DNA of 64,000 bases from NCBI GenBank assembly GCA_964590135.1, contig CAZPVX010000008.1:62001-126000 (forward strand). Direction: 5' to 3'. A program made the position numbers and the translations under genes. The notes under the pieces are model-generated. The model was not told where the DNA came from. It searched no databases and saw only the letters and a program-made list of their open reading frames with translations. Shown here one piece after another: positions 29,404 through 37,961 of the stretch (the stretch's first letter is position 1; each line of letters opens with the position of its first letter). Origin of the DNA: JBDHWI01 sp964590135 (lineage in GTDB: Bacteria > Chloroflexota > Anaerolineae > J036 > Brachytrichaceae).

Positions 29404-30549
29404 ATGAAACTTCACGAATACCAATCCAAGAAAATCTTTGGCACATTTGGCGTGCCGGTGCCACAGGGCATCGTGGCCGAGACGCCGACCGAGGCGCGCA
29501 ATGCTGCGCGTGAGATCGGGTTGCCAGTGGTGATCAAGTCACAGGTGCTGGTGGGCGGGCGCGGCAAGGCCGGCGGCGTGAAGGTCGCCAAGACGCTCGA
29601 AGAAGTCGAGGCAAAAGCCGAGCAGATTCTGGCGCTCAACATCAAGGGGCTGCCGGTGCGCAAGGTGTTGATCGACCCGGCTGCCGACATTCGCAATGAG
29701 ATCTATCTTGGCATCGTGATCGACCGCGCACAGCGCCGCGCCGTGCTGATGGCGAGCGCTGCCGGCGGCGTGGACATCGAAGAGGTCGCTGCTACCACGC
29801 CAGAGAAAATCGTGCGTGTGCCGATCGATCCGTTCGTCGGCCTGCCGGATTACCTCGCCCGCGACGTCGCCGCCGCCATCGGCCTCTCACGCGAGTACTG
29901 GACAGATTTCGTGAAGATTGCAAAGGGGCTGGCGCAGGCGTTCGTGGCAAACGACGCCTCACTGGCCGAGATCAACCCGCTTGCCATCGTCGGCACTGCC
30001 GACGGCAAGACGCGCTTGATGGCATTGGACGGCAAGATGGTGATCGACGACAACGCCATCTTCCGCCACCCCGATCTGGCTGCGCAGCGCGACCCCGACG
30101 AGGAGAGCGAGGCTGAGAAAAAGGCGCGCAATGCCGAGTTGAATTTCGTTTCACTGGATGGTGACATCGGCTGTCTGGTCAATGGCGCCGGCCTGGCGAT
30201 GGCGACACTCGATATCATCCAGCATTTCGGCGGCAAGCCGGCGAACTTCCTCGATGTGGCCGGCGGCGCAAAGGCCGACAAGGTCGCCGCCGCCCTGCGC
30301 ATCATCCTGGCCGACCCGAATGTGAAAGTGGTGATGTTCAACATCTTCGGCGGCATCACGCGCTGCGATGAGGTGGCGCGCGGCATCGTGACCGCCATCG
30401 AAGAGGTAAAACCGAGCGTGCCGTTCGTGGCGCGCATCACGGGCACGAACCAGGAAGAAGGCAACCGCATCCTCGCCAGCGCGAACCTCGCCACCGCCAG
30501 CAGCGCCGCCGAAGCCGCGCAGAAGGCTGTGGCATTGGCAAAAGGCTGA
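29404..30549 (+). CDS. sucC: Succinyl-CoA synthetase (ADP-forming) subunit beta
   Basis: A 381-residue ATP-grasp subunit starting MKLHEYQSKKIFGTFGVPVP. It has the Gly-rich VLVGGRGKAGGVK loop, the ATP-grasp metal region EINPLAIV, and the C-terminal NIFGGITRCDEVARG signature. It couples succinyl-CoA hydrolysis to ATP in the TCA cycle with SucD. SucD is about 9.6 kb downstream, beyond the his cluster, instead of adjacent. Confidence 0.95.
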   Translation: MKLHEYQSKKIFGTFGVPVPQGIVAETPTEARNAAREIGLPVVIKSQVLVGGRGKAGGVKVAKTLEEVEAKAEQILALNIKGLPVRKVLIDPAADIRNEIYLGIVIDRAQRRAVLMASAAGGVDIEEVAATTPEKIVRVPIDPFVGLPDYLARDVAAAIGLSREYWTDFVKIAKGLAQAFVANDASLAEINPLAIVGTADGKTRLMALDGKMVIDDNAIFRHPDLAAQRDPDEESEAEKKARNAELNFVSLDGDIGCLVNGAGLAMATLDIIQHFGGKPANFLDVAGGAKADKVAAALRIILADPNVKVVMFNIFGGITRCDEVARGIVTAIEEVKPSVPFVARITGTNQEEGNRILASANLATASSAAEAAQKAVALAKG

Positions 30550-30552
30550 CCC

Positions 30553-30635
30553 CAAGCAAGGGAGAAAATGGGAAAGCAAGAAGGTGGGCAAATGTGACTC
30601 ACCTTCTCGTTTTCTCAGCGTCTCACTCTCTCGCA
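30553..30635 (+). repeat. Purine-rich then CT-rich 8-nt periodic stretch before hisG
   Basis: A GGGAGAAA-like purine tract is followed by units around TTTCTCAG and CGTCTCAC with an 8-nt period, ending at the hisG start. AGAAGGTG and its complement CACCTTCT in the middle can form an 8-bp stem. It looks like a period-8 relative of the heptad arrays. Confidence 0.5.
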
Positions 30636-31640
30636 ATGCGAACAGACATCCGCCTCGCCCTGCCCTCGAAGGGCCGGCTCCAGCAGGCCGCGTTTGACTT
30701 CCTTGCGCGCTGCGGCTTCAACGTGAAGCAGAGCGCCACACGCGGCTACGTGGGGAGCATCCCTGCCCTGCCCAACGTCACCGCGCTCTTTCAACGCCCG
30801 CGCGACATCGTGACCAGCGTGGCGAATGGTGGTGTCGACTTCGGCATTACCGGCCTCGACGTGGTGGCAGAGGCGGGTGTGAACGGGCAGGTCGCAGTGA
30901 TTCACGACGCGCTTGGCTTTGGCAAGTGCCGGCTGGTCATGGCCGTGCCTGAGAGCTGGGCCGATGTGCAGACGATGGCTGATCTGAAGGTGAAAGCCGC
31001 CGGCGCAGAAAAGCCCTTGCGCGTGGCAACCGTCTTCCCGCGCCTCACCAGCCAATTCCTGCGCGACAACGGCGTGCAACCCTGCGCCATCATCGAGGCC
31101 GAAGGCTCGCTAGAAGTGCTGCCCGAGATCGGCGCAGCAGACCTGATCTGCGACATCGTCGAGACTGGCAACACCCTGTTGCAGAATCGCCTGCGGATGG
31201 TGTCCGATGGCGTGATGCTGCATACACAGGCATGCTTGATTGCGAACCGCGATGCGCTGCGCCGGCCCGAGGTGATGAACGCCGGCGTCGAGTTGCTCGA
31301 ATACTTCGAGGCGCATCAACGCGCCGACAACTACTTCATGATCTGGGCCAACGTGCGCGGCAAATCATTGGAGGACGTGGGTGAACTGATGACGACCCGC
31401 ACAAATCTGGGTGGGTTGGAGGGACCGACCATCGCGCCAATCTACCCCAGCCCACACGCGGTCAGATCGAACCCAGGCTATCGATGGTTTTCGGTCAGCA
31501 TTGCGGTGAGCCGGCGCGAGATGAGTGACGCCATCGAGCAGTTGCGCGCCATCGGCGGCAGCGGCATCATCGTCACGCCGATCACGTATATCTTTGAAGA
31601 GCAGCCGGCGCGCGTGGCGGCGCTCAAGGCCCTCACATGA
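30636..31640 (+). CDS. hisG: ATP phosphoribosyltransferase
   Basis: A 334-residue protein from ATG 30636. It begins with the HisG N-terminal RLALPSKGRLQQAAFDFL and has the PRPP-binding IVETGNTLLQNRL (about 180-192). The C-terminal ACT-like regulatory domain (IAVSRREMSDAIEQLRAIGGSGIIVTPI) marks the long, HisZ-independent form. It catalyses the first step of histidine synthesis and is normally feedback-inhibited by histidine through that domain. Its TGA overlaps the next ATG (ATGA). Confidence 0.93.
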   Translation: MRTDIRLALPSKGRLQQAAFDFLARCGFNVKQSATRGYVGSIPALPNVTALFQRPRDIVTSVANGGVDFGITGLDVVAEAGVNGQVAVIHDALGFGKCRLVMAVPESWADVQTMADLKVKAAGAEKPLRVATVFPRLTSQFLRDNGVQPCAIIEAEGSLEVLPEIGAADLICDIVETGNTLLQNRLRMVSDGVMLHTQACLIANRDALRRPEVMNAGVELLEYFEAHQRADNYFMIWANVRGKSLEDVGELMTTRTNLGGLEGPTIAPIYPSPHAVRSNPGYRWFSVSIAVSRREMSDAIEQLRAIGGSGIIVTPITYIFEEQPARVAALKALT

Positions 31641-32506
31641 GCCTCATCGCCATCGCAGGCCTGCTGCTCGCCGCCGTCGGGCATGCCATCTGGAATCTGC
31701 TTGCCAAGCGCAGCATTGATAACCAGACCTTCTTGATCGGCGCAGTGGCGCTGTCGGCTGTGATGCTGATGCCGTTTGCGCTGGCGCGCCAGATGCCGGT
31801 GCCGCCGGCGGCGTGGGGCATCATCGTGCTATCAGCCGCGCTTGAGGCGACGTATTACCTCTTGCTCGGCAAAGCCTACAAGGGCGGCGACCTGTCATTG
31901 GTGTATCCGATCTCGCGCGGCTCATCACCGATGTTCGTCACGCTGATCGCAGTGGTCATCCTTGGCGAGCGCATTGCGCCAATCGGCCTGTTCGGCATCC
32001 TGCTCACCGTCATTGGCATCTACATCCTGCACCTGAAATCCTTCGCCAAGGATGCTTTGCTGGAGCCGTTCCGCGCCATCGCCAGCAGCCGCGTGTCACA
32101 GGTGGCGCTGCTCACAGGCATGACCATCGCCAGTTATTCAGCGGTGGACAAGGTGGGTGTGGGCATGGTCGATCCGGTGCTGTACATCTTTCTGGTGTTC
32201 TCGCTCAGCATTATGATGCTTGCGCCGTTCATCCTGCTGAAGCGGCGCGCAGCGCTGAGAATGGAGTGGCGCGTGAACTGGCGAACGATGCTGCTGGTCG
32301 GCGCAATGATCGCCGGCGGCTACCTGCTCATCCTGATCATCCTCTCCAGCAACAAGGTGAGTTACGCCACGTCGGTGCGCAGCGCGTCGGTGGTGTTTGG
32401 CGCGCTGCTCGGCATGGTGGTGCTGAAGGAATCGATGGGCAAGATGAAGCTGCTCGGCGCCATCACCATCTTCACGGGTATCATTTGCATCAGCTTTGCG
32501 CAGTAG
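31637..32506 (+). CDS. EamA family (DMT) transporter
   Basis: A 289-residue protein with ten hydrophobic helices in two EamA repeats. The first contains GHAIWNLLAKRS and ALEATYYLLLGKAYKGGDLSLVYPISRGSSP, typical of drug/metabolite exporters. It overlaps hisG by 4 nt, so it is translationally coupled within the his operon. An amino-acid or intermediate exporter is possible, but the substrate is unknown. Confidence 0.85.
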   Translation: MSLIAIAGLLLAAVGHAIWNLLAKRSIDNQTFLIGAVALSAVMLMPFALARQMPVPPAAWGIIVLSAALEATYYLLLGKAYKGGDLSLVYPISRGSSPMFVTLIAVVILGERIAPIGLFGILLTVIGIYILHLKSFAKDALLEPFRAIASSRVSQVALLTGMTIASYSAVDKVGVGMVDPVLYIFLVFSLSIMMLAPFILLKRRAALRMEWRVNWRTMLLVGAMIAGGYLLILIILSSNKVSYATSVRSASVVFGALLGMVVLKESMGKMKLLGAITIFTGIICISFAQ

Positions 32507-32553
32507 TTTGTGGGGCGCCCGGCGTCCTTTCACCCACGCATCGTGCATCACGT

Positions 32554-33753
32554 ATGACACACCTCGATGTCGAATCGCTCATCAATCCGCACCTGCGCGC
32601 GATGGAGCCGTACGCGCCCATCGTGCCGTTTGAGATGCTGTCGCGCCGGCTCGGGCGCAAGCCCGAAGACATTGTCAAGCTCGACGCGAATGAGAACCCG
32701 TATGGAGCATCGCCGCGCGCGCTGCTGGCGATCGCCAGCGCAAACGCGCTGCACATCTACCCCGACCCGGATCAGACGCTGCTGCGCGAGGCGATCAGCG
32801 CCTACATCAACGTGCCGGCAGAACACATTCTGTGCGGCGCCGGCGGCGACGAGGTCATCGACCTGATCGGACGCGCATTCATCCAGGCCGGCGACGCCAT
32901 CATCGATCTGCCGCCAACCTTTGGCATGTATCGCTGGGAAGCCGACGTGGTGAATGCGCAGTATGTGAGAGTGCCGCGTCGCGCAGATTTTTCGATCGAT
33001 GTTGAGGCAGTGGAGAGATTGGTGAATGGTGAGGGAAGCGGGGAGAGAAGAGATTCGCACATCTCAAATCGTCAGTCTTCAAGCGCTCATTTCAAATTGC
33101 TCTTCGTCACCAACCCCAACAACCCCGACGGGTCGGTGATTTGCGAGGCGGATTTAAGGCGGCTGCTGGCGCTGCCGGTCGTGGTGGTGCTGGATGAAGC
33201 CTACATCGACTTCAGCGCGCAGCCGAGCCGCGCCGGCTGGGTGTTGCAGCATGACAACCTGATCGTGCTGCGCACTTTCAGCAAGCTCGCCGGCATGGCC
33301 GGCCTGCGCGTGGGCTATGGCATTTTCCCGTTGGCGGTGATCAAGCACCTGTGGAAGATCAAACAGCCCTACACGCCGAACGTCGCCGGCGCCATCGGCG
33401 CGATTGCCGCGCTGGGCGACGCTGCCTATCTGCGCGACAGCGTGCAGCGCATCGTGGCCGAGCGCGCGCGCCTGGGCGAGCTGCTCAGCGAGTTGGGCTG
33501 GCTGCACCCGCTGCCAAGCGAGGCCAATTTCATTCTGTGCCGCGTCAGCCAGCGCCCGCCGGGCTTCAAAAATCTATCAGATGGAACGAGCGATCTGCCG
33601 ATCGGCAAACGCGTGAAGCTGGCGCTGGAGCAGCATGGCGTGCTGGTGCGCTGGTTCGACAAGGATGGCCTGCGCGACTGCATCCGCATCAGCGTGGGCC
33701 GGCCCGACCAGACCGACAGGCTGATCGCCGCACTGAGGGCAATCGCCGGCTGA
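32554..33753 (+). CDS. hisC: Histidinol-phosphate aminotransferase
   Basis: A 399-residue fold-type I PLP enzyme from ATG 32554. Key segments are KLDANENPYGASP, FVTNPNNPDGS, DEAYIDFS and the PLP-lysine region RTFSKLAGMAGLRVGY. It converts imidazole acetol phosphate to histidinol phosphate. Compared with usual HisC it carries about 22 extra residues (156-179) between EAVERLV and FKLLFVTNP, encoded by a 7-nt periodic DNA array. The extra loop lies on the surface side before the NPNNP strand, so activity may be kept. Confidence 0.92.
   Translation: MTHLDVESLINPHLRAMEPYAPIVPFEMLSRRLGRKPEDIVKLDANENPYGASPRALLAIASANALHIYPDPDQTLLREAISAYINVPAEHILCGAGGDEVIDLIGRAFIQAGDAIIDLPPTFGMYRWEADVVNAQYVRVPRRADFSIDVEAVERLVNGEGSGERRDSHISNRQSSSAHFKLLFVTNPNNPDGSVICEADLRRLLALPVVVVLDEAYIDFSAQPSRAGWVLQHDNLIVLRTFSKLAGMAGLRVGYGIFPLAVIKHLWKIKQPYTPNVAGAIGAIAALGDAAYLRDSVQRIVAERARLGELLSELGWLHPLPSEANFILCRVSQRPPGFKNLSDGTSDLPIGKRVKLALEQHGVLVRWFDKDGLRDCIRISVGRPDQTDRLIAALRAIAG
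33022..33092 (+). repeat. Heptad array inside hisC
   Basis: Consecutive 7-nt units, such as TCAAATC and GTCAGTC, make up this in-frame stretch. It encodes Ser/Arg/Gly-rich residues absent from typical HisC. The insertion is compatible with whole multiples of three heptads (21 nt = 7 codons), which preserve the frame. Confidence 0.65.
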
Positions 33754-33839
33754 AACTATACTGCTATTGAAACTGGGATCGCAGCCTTTGACTGCGCAGC
33801 GTGATGCTGCGCTCAGGACGCCACAGGACTGATTTGACA

Positions 33840-34427
33840 ATGACCCGAACCGCCACCATCCACCGCGTCACGAAGGAGACTGACGTGCTGATCGAATTGA
33901 ACGTCGATGGCGCCGGCCGAGCGGACATCAGCACCGGCATCGGCTTCTACGACCACATGCTGCACCATGTCGCGCACCACGGCCTGTTCGATCTGACAAT
34001 CAAGGCGACCGGCGACCTGCACATCGATGAACATCACACGGCGGAGGACGTGGCGATTGCGCTGGGACAGGCGCTGGATCAGGCATTGAGGGACCGCGCC
34101 GGCATTACGCGCATGGCCGACGCCTGGGTGACGATGGACGAGGCGCTGGCGCAGGTGATCGTCGATCTGAGCGGCCGGCCGTACGCCGTTTTTGCCGGCG
34201 CGTTTGACACGCCGCGCATCGGCGGGCTTGGCACGTCGCTCATTCCGCACATCTTCGAGAGCATCGCGACGCACGGACGCATGAACCTGCACGCGCGCGT
34301 GCTGTATGGCCGCGACGACCACCACAAGGCTGAGGCGCTGTTCAAGGCGCTGGGCCGCGCGCTGGATGCCGCGACGATCATCGACCCGCGCCGCAACGGC
34401 GTGCCATCGACCAAAGGTGTCCTCTGA
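33840..34427 (+). CDS. hisB: Imidazoleglycerol-phosphate dehydratase
   Basis: A 195-residue monofunctional HisB from ATG 33840. The two metal-binding His clusters are present: FYDHMLHHVAHHG with DEHHTAEDVAIALGQAL, and the second RDDHHKAEALFKALGRAL. No phosphatase domain is fused, so histidinol phosphate must be dephosphorylated by a separate enzyme not seen here. A short stem-loop (33794-33812) precedes it. Confidence 0.95.
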   Translation: MTRTATIHRVTKETDVLIELNVDGAGRADISTGIGFYDHMLHHVAHHGLFDLTIKATGDLHIDEHHTAEDVAIALGQALDQALRDRAGITRMADAWVTMDEALAQVIVDLSGRPYAVFAGAFDTPRIGGLGTSLIPHIFESIATHGRMNLHARVLYGRDDHHKAEALFKALGRALDAATIIDPRRNGVPSTKGVL

Positions 34428-34481
34428 TTCTGGACTTGAGATTGCACATTTTGGATTAAAGGCAATTCGCATTCGTAAATG
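34426..34481 (+). repeat. Heptad array between hisB and rsmI
   Basis: Eight 7-nt units, many of the form GATTNNN (GATTCTG, GATTGCA), start inside the hisB stop codon and finish at the rsmI ATG. This spacing is typical of the filler family in this window. Confidence 0.75.
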
Positions 34482-35225
34482 TTGTATTTGGTGGCAACCC
34501 CGATCGGCAACCTCGGTGACATCAGCCAGCGCGCGCTGGATACGCTGCGCAGCGCGCACCTGATCGCCAGCGAGGACACGCGCCACACCGGCCAATTGCT
34601 CAAGCGCTTCGAGATCGACACGCCGCAAATGTCGTTTCACGAGCACAACGAGCGCCAGGCAACGGAGAAGATCATCACAGCTTTGCGCGAGGGGCGCGAT
34701 GTGGCAGTGGTGAGCGACGCCGGCACGCCTGGCATCAGCGATCCGGGTTTTGCGCTGGTGCGCCGCGTCATCGAAGAAGACCTGCCCTTCACGATGGTGC
34801 CTGGGCCGGCCGCCTTCGTCATGGCGCTGGTGCTGAGCGGCCTGCCCAGCCACGCCTTCACTTTCCGCGGCTTCGCGCCCAGAAAAGCCGGCCCGCGCAA
34901 ACGCTTCCTCGAAGTGGATGCCCAATCGCCGCACACGCTGATCTTCTATGAAAGCCCGCATCGCGTGAAAGGGTTGATCGAAGATGCGCTGTTGGTGCTG
35001 GGCGATCGCCGCGCTGCGCTGGCCAACGATCTCACCAAGATGTTCGAGCGCATCGACCGCGGCGCCCTGAGCGAATTGCTCGCCGTCGTTGATAAAACTT
35101 CGCTCAAGGGCGAATATGTGCTGGTGGTTGCGGGAAAGACAGCGGAGAAACCCGATGACCTGGACGACCCTTTCGCAAGCTCGGAACAGGTTCTGACCGG
35201 CTTGACCATTGATGATGGCGAATAG
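34479..35225 (+). CDS. rsmI: 16S rRNA (cytidine(1402)-2'-O)-methyltransferase
   Basis: A 248-residue SAM-dependent methyltransferase of the tetrapyrrole-methylase-like fold. Characteristic RsmI segments are VATPIGNLGDISQRALDTL, ASEDTRHTGQLL, SDAGTPGISDPG and the FYESPHRV loop. It methylates the ribose of C1402 in the decoding centre. Its stop overlaps the tgt start, so it is co-translated with tRNA and rRNA modification genes that follow. Confidence 0.95.
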   Translation: MLYLVATPIGNLGDISQRALDTLRSAHLIASEDTRHTGQLLKRFEIDTPQMSFHEHNERQATEKIITALREGRDVAVVSDAGTPGISDPGFALVRRVIEEDLPFTMVPGPAAFVMALVLSGLPSHAFTFRGFAPRKAGPRKRFLEVDAQSPHTLIFYESPHRVKGLIEDALLVLGDRRAALANDLTKMFERIDRGALSELLAVVDKTSLKGEYVLVVAGKTAEKPDDLDDPFASSEQVLTGLTIDDGE

Positions 35226-36381
35226 CGAATCACTCGTGCTGCCACATGGCGCGCTGCGCCTGCCGGCGTTCCTGCCCGACGCGACGCGCGCAGTAGTGCG
35301 CGCCATCGACAGCGCCGACCTTGAGGCAGTGGGCGTCGAGGGGTTGGTGATGAGCGCTTTTCACCTCATGCAGCACCCGGGCTCGACGACAGTGAAGGCG
35401 CTGGGCGGCTTGCACAAGATGGCTGGCTGGCCTCACCCCATCATCACCGACAGCGGCGGCTTTCAAGCCTATTCGATGATTCGCCAGAACGCCAGGTTTG
35501 GCTCGCTCACCGACAAGGGCATCGTGTTTCGCCCTGACGCCAGGAGCAAGATTTTGCTCTCGCCGGAAAAGAGCGTGCAACTGCAGATGAACTATGGCGC
35601 AGATGTGGTGATTTGCCTGGACGACTGCACGCATCCTGAAGACAGCGAGGACAACCAGCGTGAAAGCGTACGCCGCACCATCGCATGGGCCAAGCGCTGC
35701 AAGGAGGAATTCCAGCGGCTGACAGAGAGTGCAACGCAGAGGCGCAAAGCCGCAAAGACACAGCGGCTGGATCCAGACGAATCGCTCTCTTACCCCGTTA
35801 TCTCTTCGCCCCTTCAAGAAACGACGCCCAGACTTTTTGGCGTGATACAAGGCGGCTCATCAAAAGATCTGCGCAGGCGGTGCGCGGATGCGCTGCTGGA
35901 ATTGGGTTTCGATGGCTTTGGCTATGGCGGCTGGCCGCTGGATAGCAAGGGCGAACTGGTGCGCGACATGGTGGCCTATACGCGCGAGCTGGCGCCGGCG
36001 CACTTCCCCATGCACGCGCTTGGCATCGGCCATCCCAACAGCATCGTCGAATGTCTGCGCATGGGCTACCAGATATTCGATTGCGCGCTGCCCACGCGCG
36101 ATGCACGGCGCGGCCGGCTGATGACATTCAACCAGCCGATCGCCGAGACGCGCTTCGACAGCGATGCGAAGTGGTGGTCATATCGCTATATTGAGGACGA
36201 CAAGCACAAGAAGGCCGACGCGCCGATCAGTGAACATTGCGATTGTCCGACCTGCCGGCGCTACTCGCGCGGCTACCTGCACCACCTTTTCAAGGTGAAG
36301 GACGCCAGCTTCCTCCGGCTCGCCACGTTGCACAATCTGCGCTTCATGGCGCAGTTGATGGATGCGCTGCGAACGATATGA
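35212..36381 (+). CDS. tgt: tRNA-guanine transglycosylase (queuine tRNA-ribosyltransferase) family
   Basis: About 389 residues; ATG 35212 or 35215 (an upstream TTG is less likely). Core motifs: TDSGGFQAYSM, the catalytic-Asp region CLDDCTHPEDS, GVIQGG and the C-terminal zinc site CDCPTCRRYSRGYLHHL. The first Asp-Glu-Cys-Thr of typical Tgt reads Asp-Asp-Cys-Thr. About 35 extra residues (168-204, ESATQRRKAAKTQRL...) interrupt the region before GVIQGG and are encoded by an 8-nt periodic array. It exchanges G34 for a 7-deazaguanine in tRNA; queuosine synthesis genes are not nearby. Confidence 0.85.
   Translation: MMANSESLVLPHGALRLPAFLPDATRAVVRAIDSADLEAVGVEGLVMSAFHLMQHPGSTTVKALGGLHKMAGWPHPIITDSGGFQAYSMIRQNARFGSLTDKGIVFRPDARSKILLSPEKSVQLQMNYGADVVICLDDCTHPEDSEDNQRESVRRTIAWAKRCKEEFQRLTESATQRRKAAKTQRLDPDESLSYPVISSPLQETTPRLFGVIQGGSSKDLRRRCADALLELGFDGFGYGGWPLDSKGELVRDMVAYTRELAPAHFPMHALGIGHPNSIVECLRMGYQIFDCALPTRDARRGRLMTFNQPIAETRFDSDAKWWSYRYIEDDKHKKADAPISEHCDCPTCRRYSRGYLHHLFKVKDASFLRLATLHNLRFMAQLMDALRTI
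35728..35824 (+). repeat. 8-nt periodic insertion inside tgt
   Basis: Units of the form NNGNCGCA (GCAACGCA, GAGGCGCA, AAGCCGCA) are followed by CT-rich 8-mers. They remain in frame and encode a basic Gln/Arg/Lys-rich and then hydrophilic loop absent from usual Tgt. Confidence 0.6.
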
Positions 36382-37211
36382 TGAGCATGGATGCAAAGCT
36401 CGATGAACTCGTTGCCGAGGTGCGCAAGAGCGCGAAGTATGCGCAGGTAAGCGAATCGCTGATCCGTGAGATTGGCGCGGGTGAATTGCGCAAGCGCGCT
36501 TCGAGGAAAGAGGCGCTCAAGGCAACAAAGAACAAATTGCATCAGGCCGGCGGCTTGTTCGCCGCGGAGAAAGCGCGCTATGCCGAGTGGCTGACGACGC
36601 TGAGTGCCCTCACTGCTTCCTCCGCCTCCCGCGCGCTTCCGCTGGGAGAGGGCGCCGCAGAAGCCTTGCGCGCGATCATGTCGCATCATGCCTCCACGCG
36701 CGAGCGCCTGCCCATTCTCAATGCGTTCTACATGACGATCTTCGCCGGCCTGCCTGCGATCCACAGCGTGCTGGATGTAGCCTGCGGTCTGAATCCACTC
36801 GCCATCCCGTGGATGAGCCTTGCGCCGGATGCAACCTATCACGCCGTTGACATCTATGACGACATGATGCGCTTTCTCGGCGCGGCAATGCAGTTGCTCG
36901 GCGTGCAAGGCACGGCCGAAACGCGCGATGTGATTCACGCCTGCCCGACCGAGCGCGTCGACGTGGCACTGGTGCTGAAGGCCGTGCCGTGCCTGGAGCA
37001 GATCGACAAGCGCGCCGGCGAAATGCTGCTTGACCAACTCAATGCGCAACACATCATCGTGTCCTACCCCACCCGCACCGTCGGCGGCCGCGAGATCGGC
37101 ATGAGCGCAACCTACGAAGCGCGTTTCAATGCGCTGCTTGCCAGCAAAGGCTGGCCTTTCAAGCGCTTCGAATTTGCGAATGAGCTGGTGTTCCGCATCG
37201 ACAAGGCATAG
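36378..37211 (+). CDS. Rmt/FmrO-like 16S rRNA (guanine-N7)-methyltransferase
   Basis: A 277-residue protein; ATG 36378, 36381 or 36387 are possible. It shows the full pattern of the m7G1405 16S rRNA methyltransferases (RmtB/ArmA/Sgm group): KYAQVSESLIR near the N-terminus, HASTRERLPILNAFY, the SAM motif VLDVACGLNPLAIPW and the C-terminal VSYPTRTVGGREIGMSATYEARF. In known members this modification gives high-level 4,6-disubstituted 2-deoxystreptamine aminoglycoside resistance. The gene overlaps tgt by 4 nt and follows rsmI, so a housekeeping role is equally plausible. Confidence 0.85.
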   Translation: MMSMDAKLDELVAEVRKSAKYAQVSESLIREIGAGELRKRASRKEALKATKNKLHQAGGLFAAEKARYAEWLTTLSALTASSASRALPLGEGAAEALRAIMSHHASTRERLPILNAFYMTIFAGLPAIHSVLDVACGLNPLAIPWMSLAPDATYHAVDIYDDMMRFLGAAMQLLGVQGTAETRDVIHACPTERVDVALVLKAVPCLEQIDKRAGEMLLDQLNAQHIIVSYPTRTVGGREIGMSATYEARFNALLASKGWPFKRFEFANELVFRIDKA

Positions 37212-37273
37212 GCGCGCGGGCTGGATCACGCACCAGTGCGTCTGCGATTTGCAACCCCTTACAATACCGACCC

Positions 37274-37945
37274 ATGATCGCAGTCACGGACTACGGCGCA
37301 GGCAACTTGCGCAATGTGTGCAAGGCGCTTGAACATGTAGGCGCCAGGATCACCCTAAGCGACGATCCGCAAGTCATCGCGCATGCCGACAAGGTGGTGG
37401 TGCCGGGCGTGGGCGCATTTGCAGATTGCCAGCAGGGGCTAAAGGCGCGCGGCCTGTTTGCGCCGGTGCAACAGGCCGCGCGCGACGGCAAGCTGGTGCT
37501 GGGCATCTGTGTCGGCATGCAGCTTCTGTTCGACGCGGGCGAAGAGATGGGTGAGTGGGAAGGGCTGGGCCTCATCAGCGGGCGCGTGGTGAAGTTTGCC
37601 GGCACTGCCTTTGAGGGCAACGCCGGCTTGAAAGTGCCGCACATTGGCTGGAACCAGTTGAAGCTCACCCAACCCCATCCCCTGACGCAAAACGTGCAAG
37701 CTGGCGGCTACGCCTACTTCGTGCATTCATTTCATCCACGCGTCGCCGATCCATCACACATCCTCGCCACAACGGATTACGGCTATGATTTTCCATCTGT
37801 CGTTGCAAGAGGCAACGTATGGGGCATCCAGTTCCACCCCGAAAAGAGTCAGGACGTGGGATTGCAGATGCTAAAAAATTTCGTTGAATTTTCGATTGCA
37901 GATTTCGAATTGCCGATTGATGCGCAAGTTCAATCCAAAATCTGA
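37274..37945 (+). CDS. hisH: Imidazole glycerol phosphate synthase subunit HisH
   Basis: A 223-residue class I glutamine amidotransferase. The nucleophilic Cys is in GICVGMQLLFD, and the His-Glu pair is in WGIQFHPEKSQ. It supplies ammonia to HisF. The last ~20 residues (FSIADFELPIDAQVQSKI) are encoded by a 7-nt periodic array and look like an acquired tail rather than part of the fold. HisF is two genes downstream. Confidence 0.93.
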   Translation: MIAVTDYGAGNLRNVCKALEHVGARITLSDDPQVIAHADKVVVPGVGAFADCQQGLKARGLFAPVQQAARDGKLVLGICVGMQLLFDAGEEMGEWEGLGLISGRVVKFAGTAFEGNAGLKVPHIGWNQLKLTQPHPLTQNVQAGGYAYFVHSFHPRVADPSHILATTDYGYDFPSVVARGNVWGIQFHPEKSQDVGLQMLKNFVEFSIADFELPIDAQVQSKI

Positions 37946-37961
37946 AATCCAAAATTGATTC
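37885..37961 (+). repeat. Heptad array spanning the hisH 3' end and the gap to hisA
   Basis: About eleven 7-nt units (TTCGATT, GCAGATT, ATCCAAA, ATCTGAA) cover the end of hisH, its stop codon and the whole intergenic gap up to one base before the hisA ATG at 37962. Confidence 0.75.

Noticed and set aside
33794..33812. Stem-loop before hisB as a his attenuator
   Set aside because: The 7-bp stem lacks a U-tract and no His-rich leader ORF precedes it, so there is no basis for attenuation.
36601..36660. CT-rich stretch in the Rmt-like gene as a filler insertion
   Set aside because: A CTCCC/GGGAG pairing is visible, but no clear period, and homologues have a variable linker at this point.
36378..37211. 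Rmt-like gene as part of a mobile resistance island
   Set aside because: Codon use and the overlaps with tgt look native, and no insertion sequence, integron or resistance gene is adjacent.
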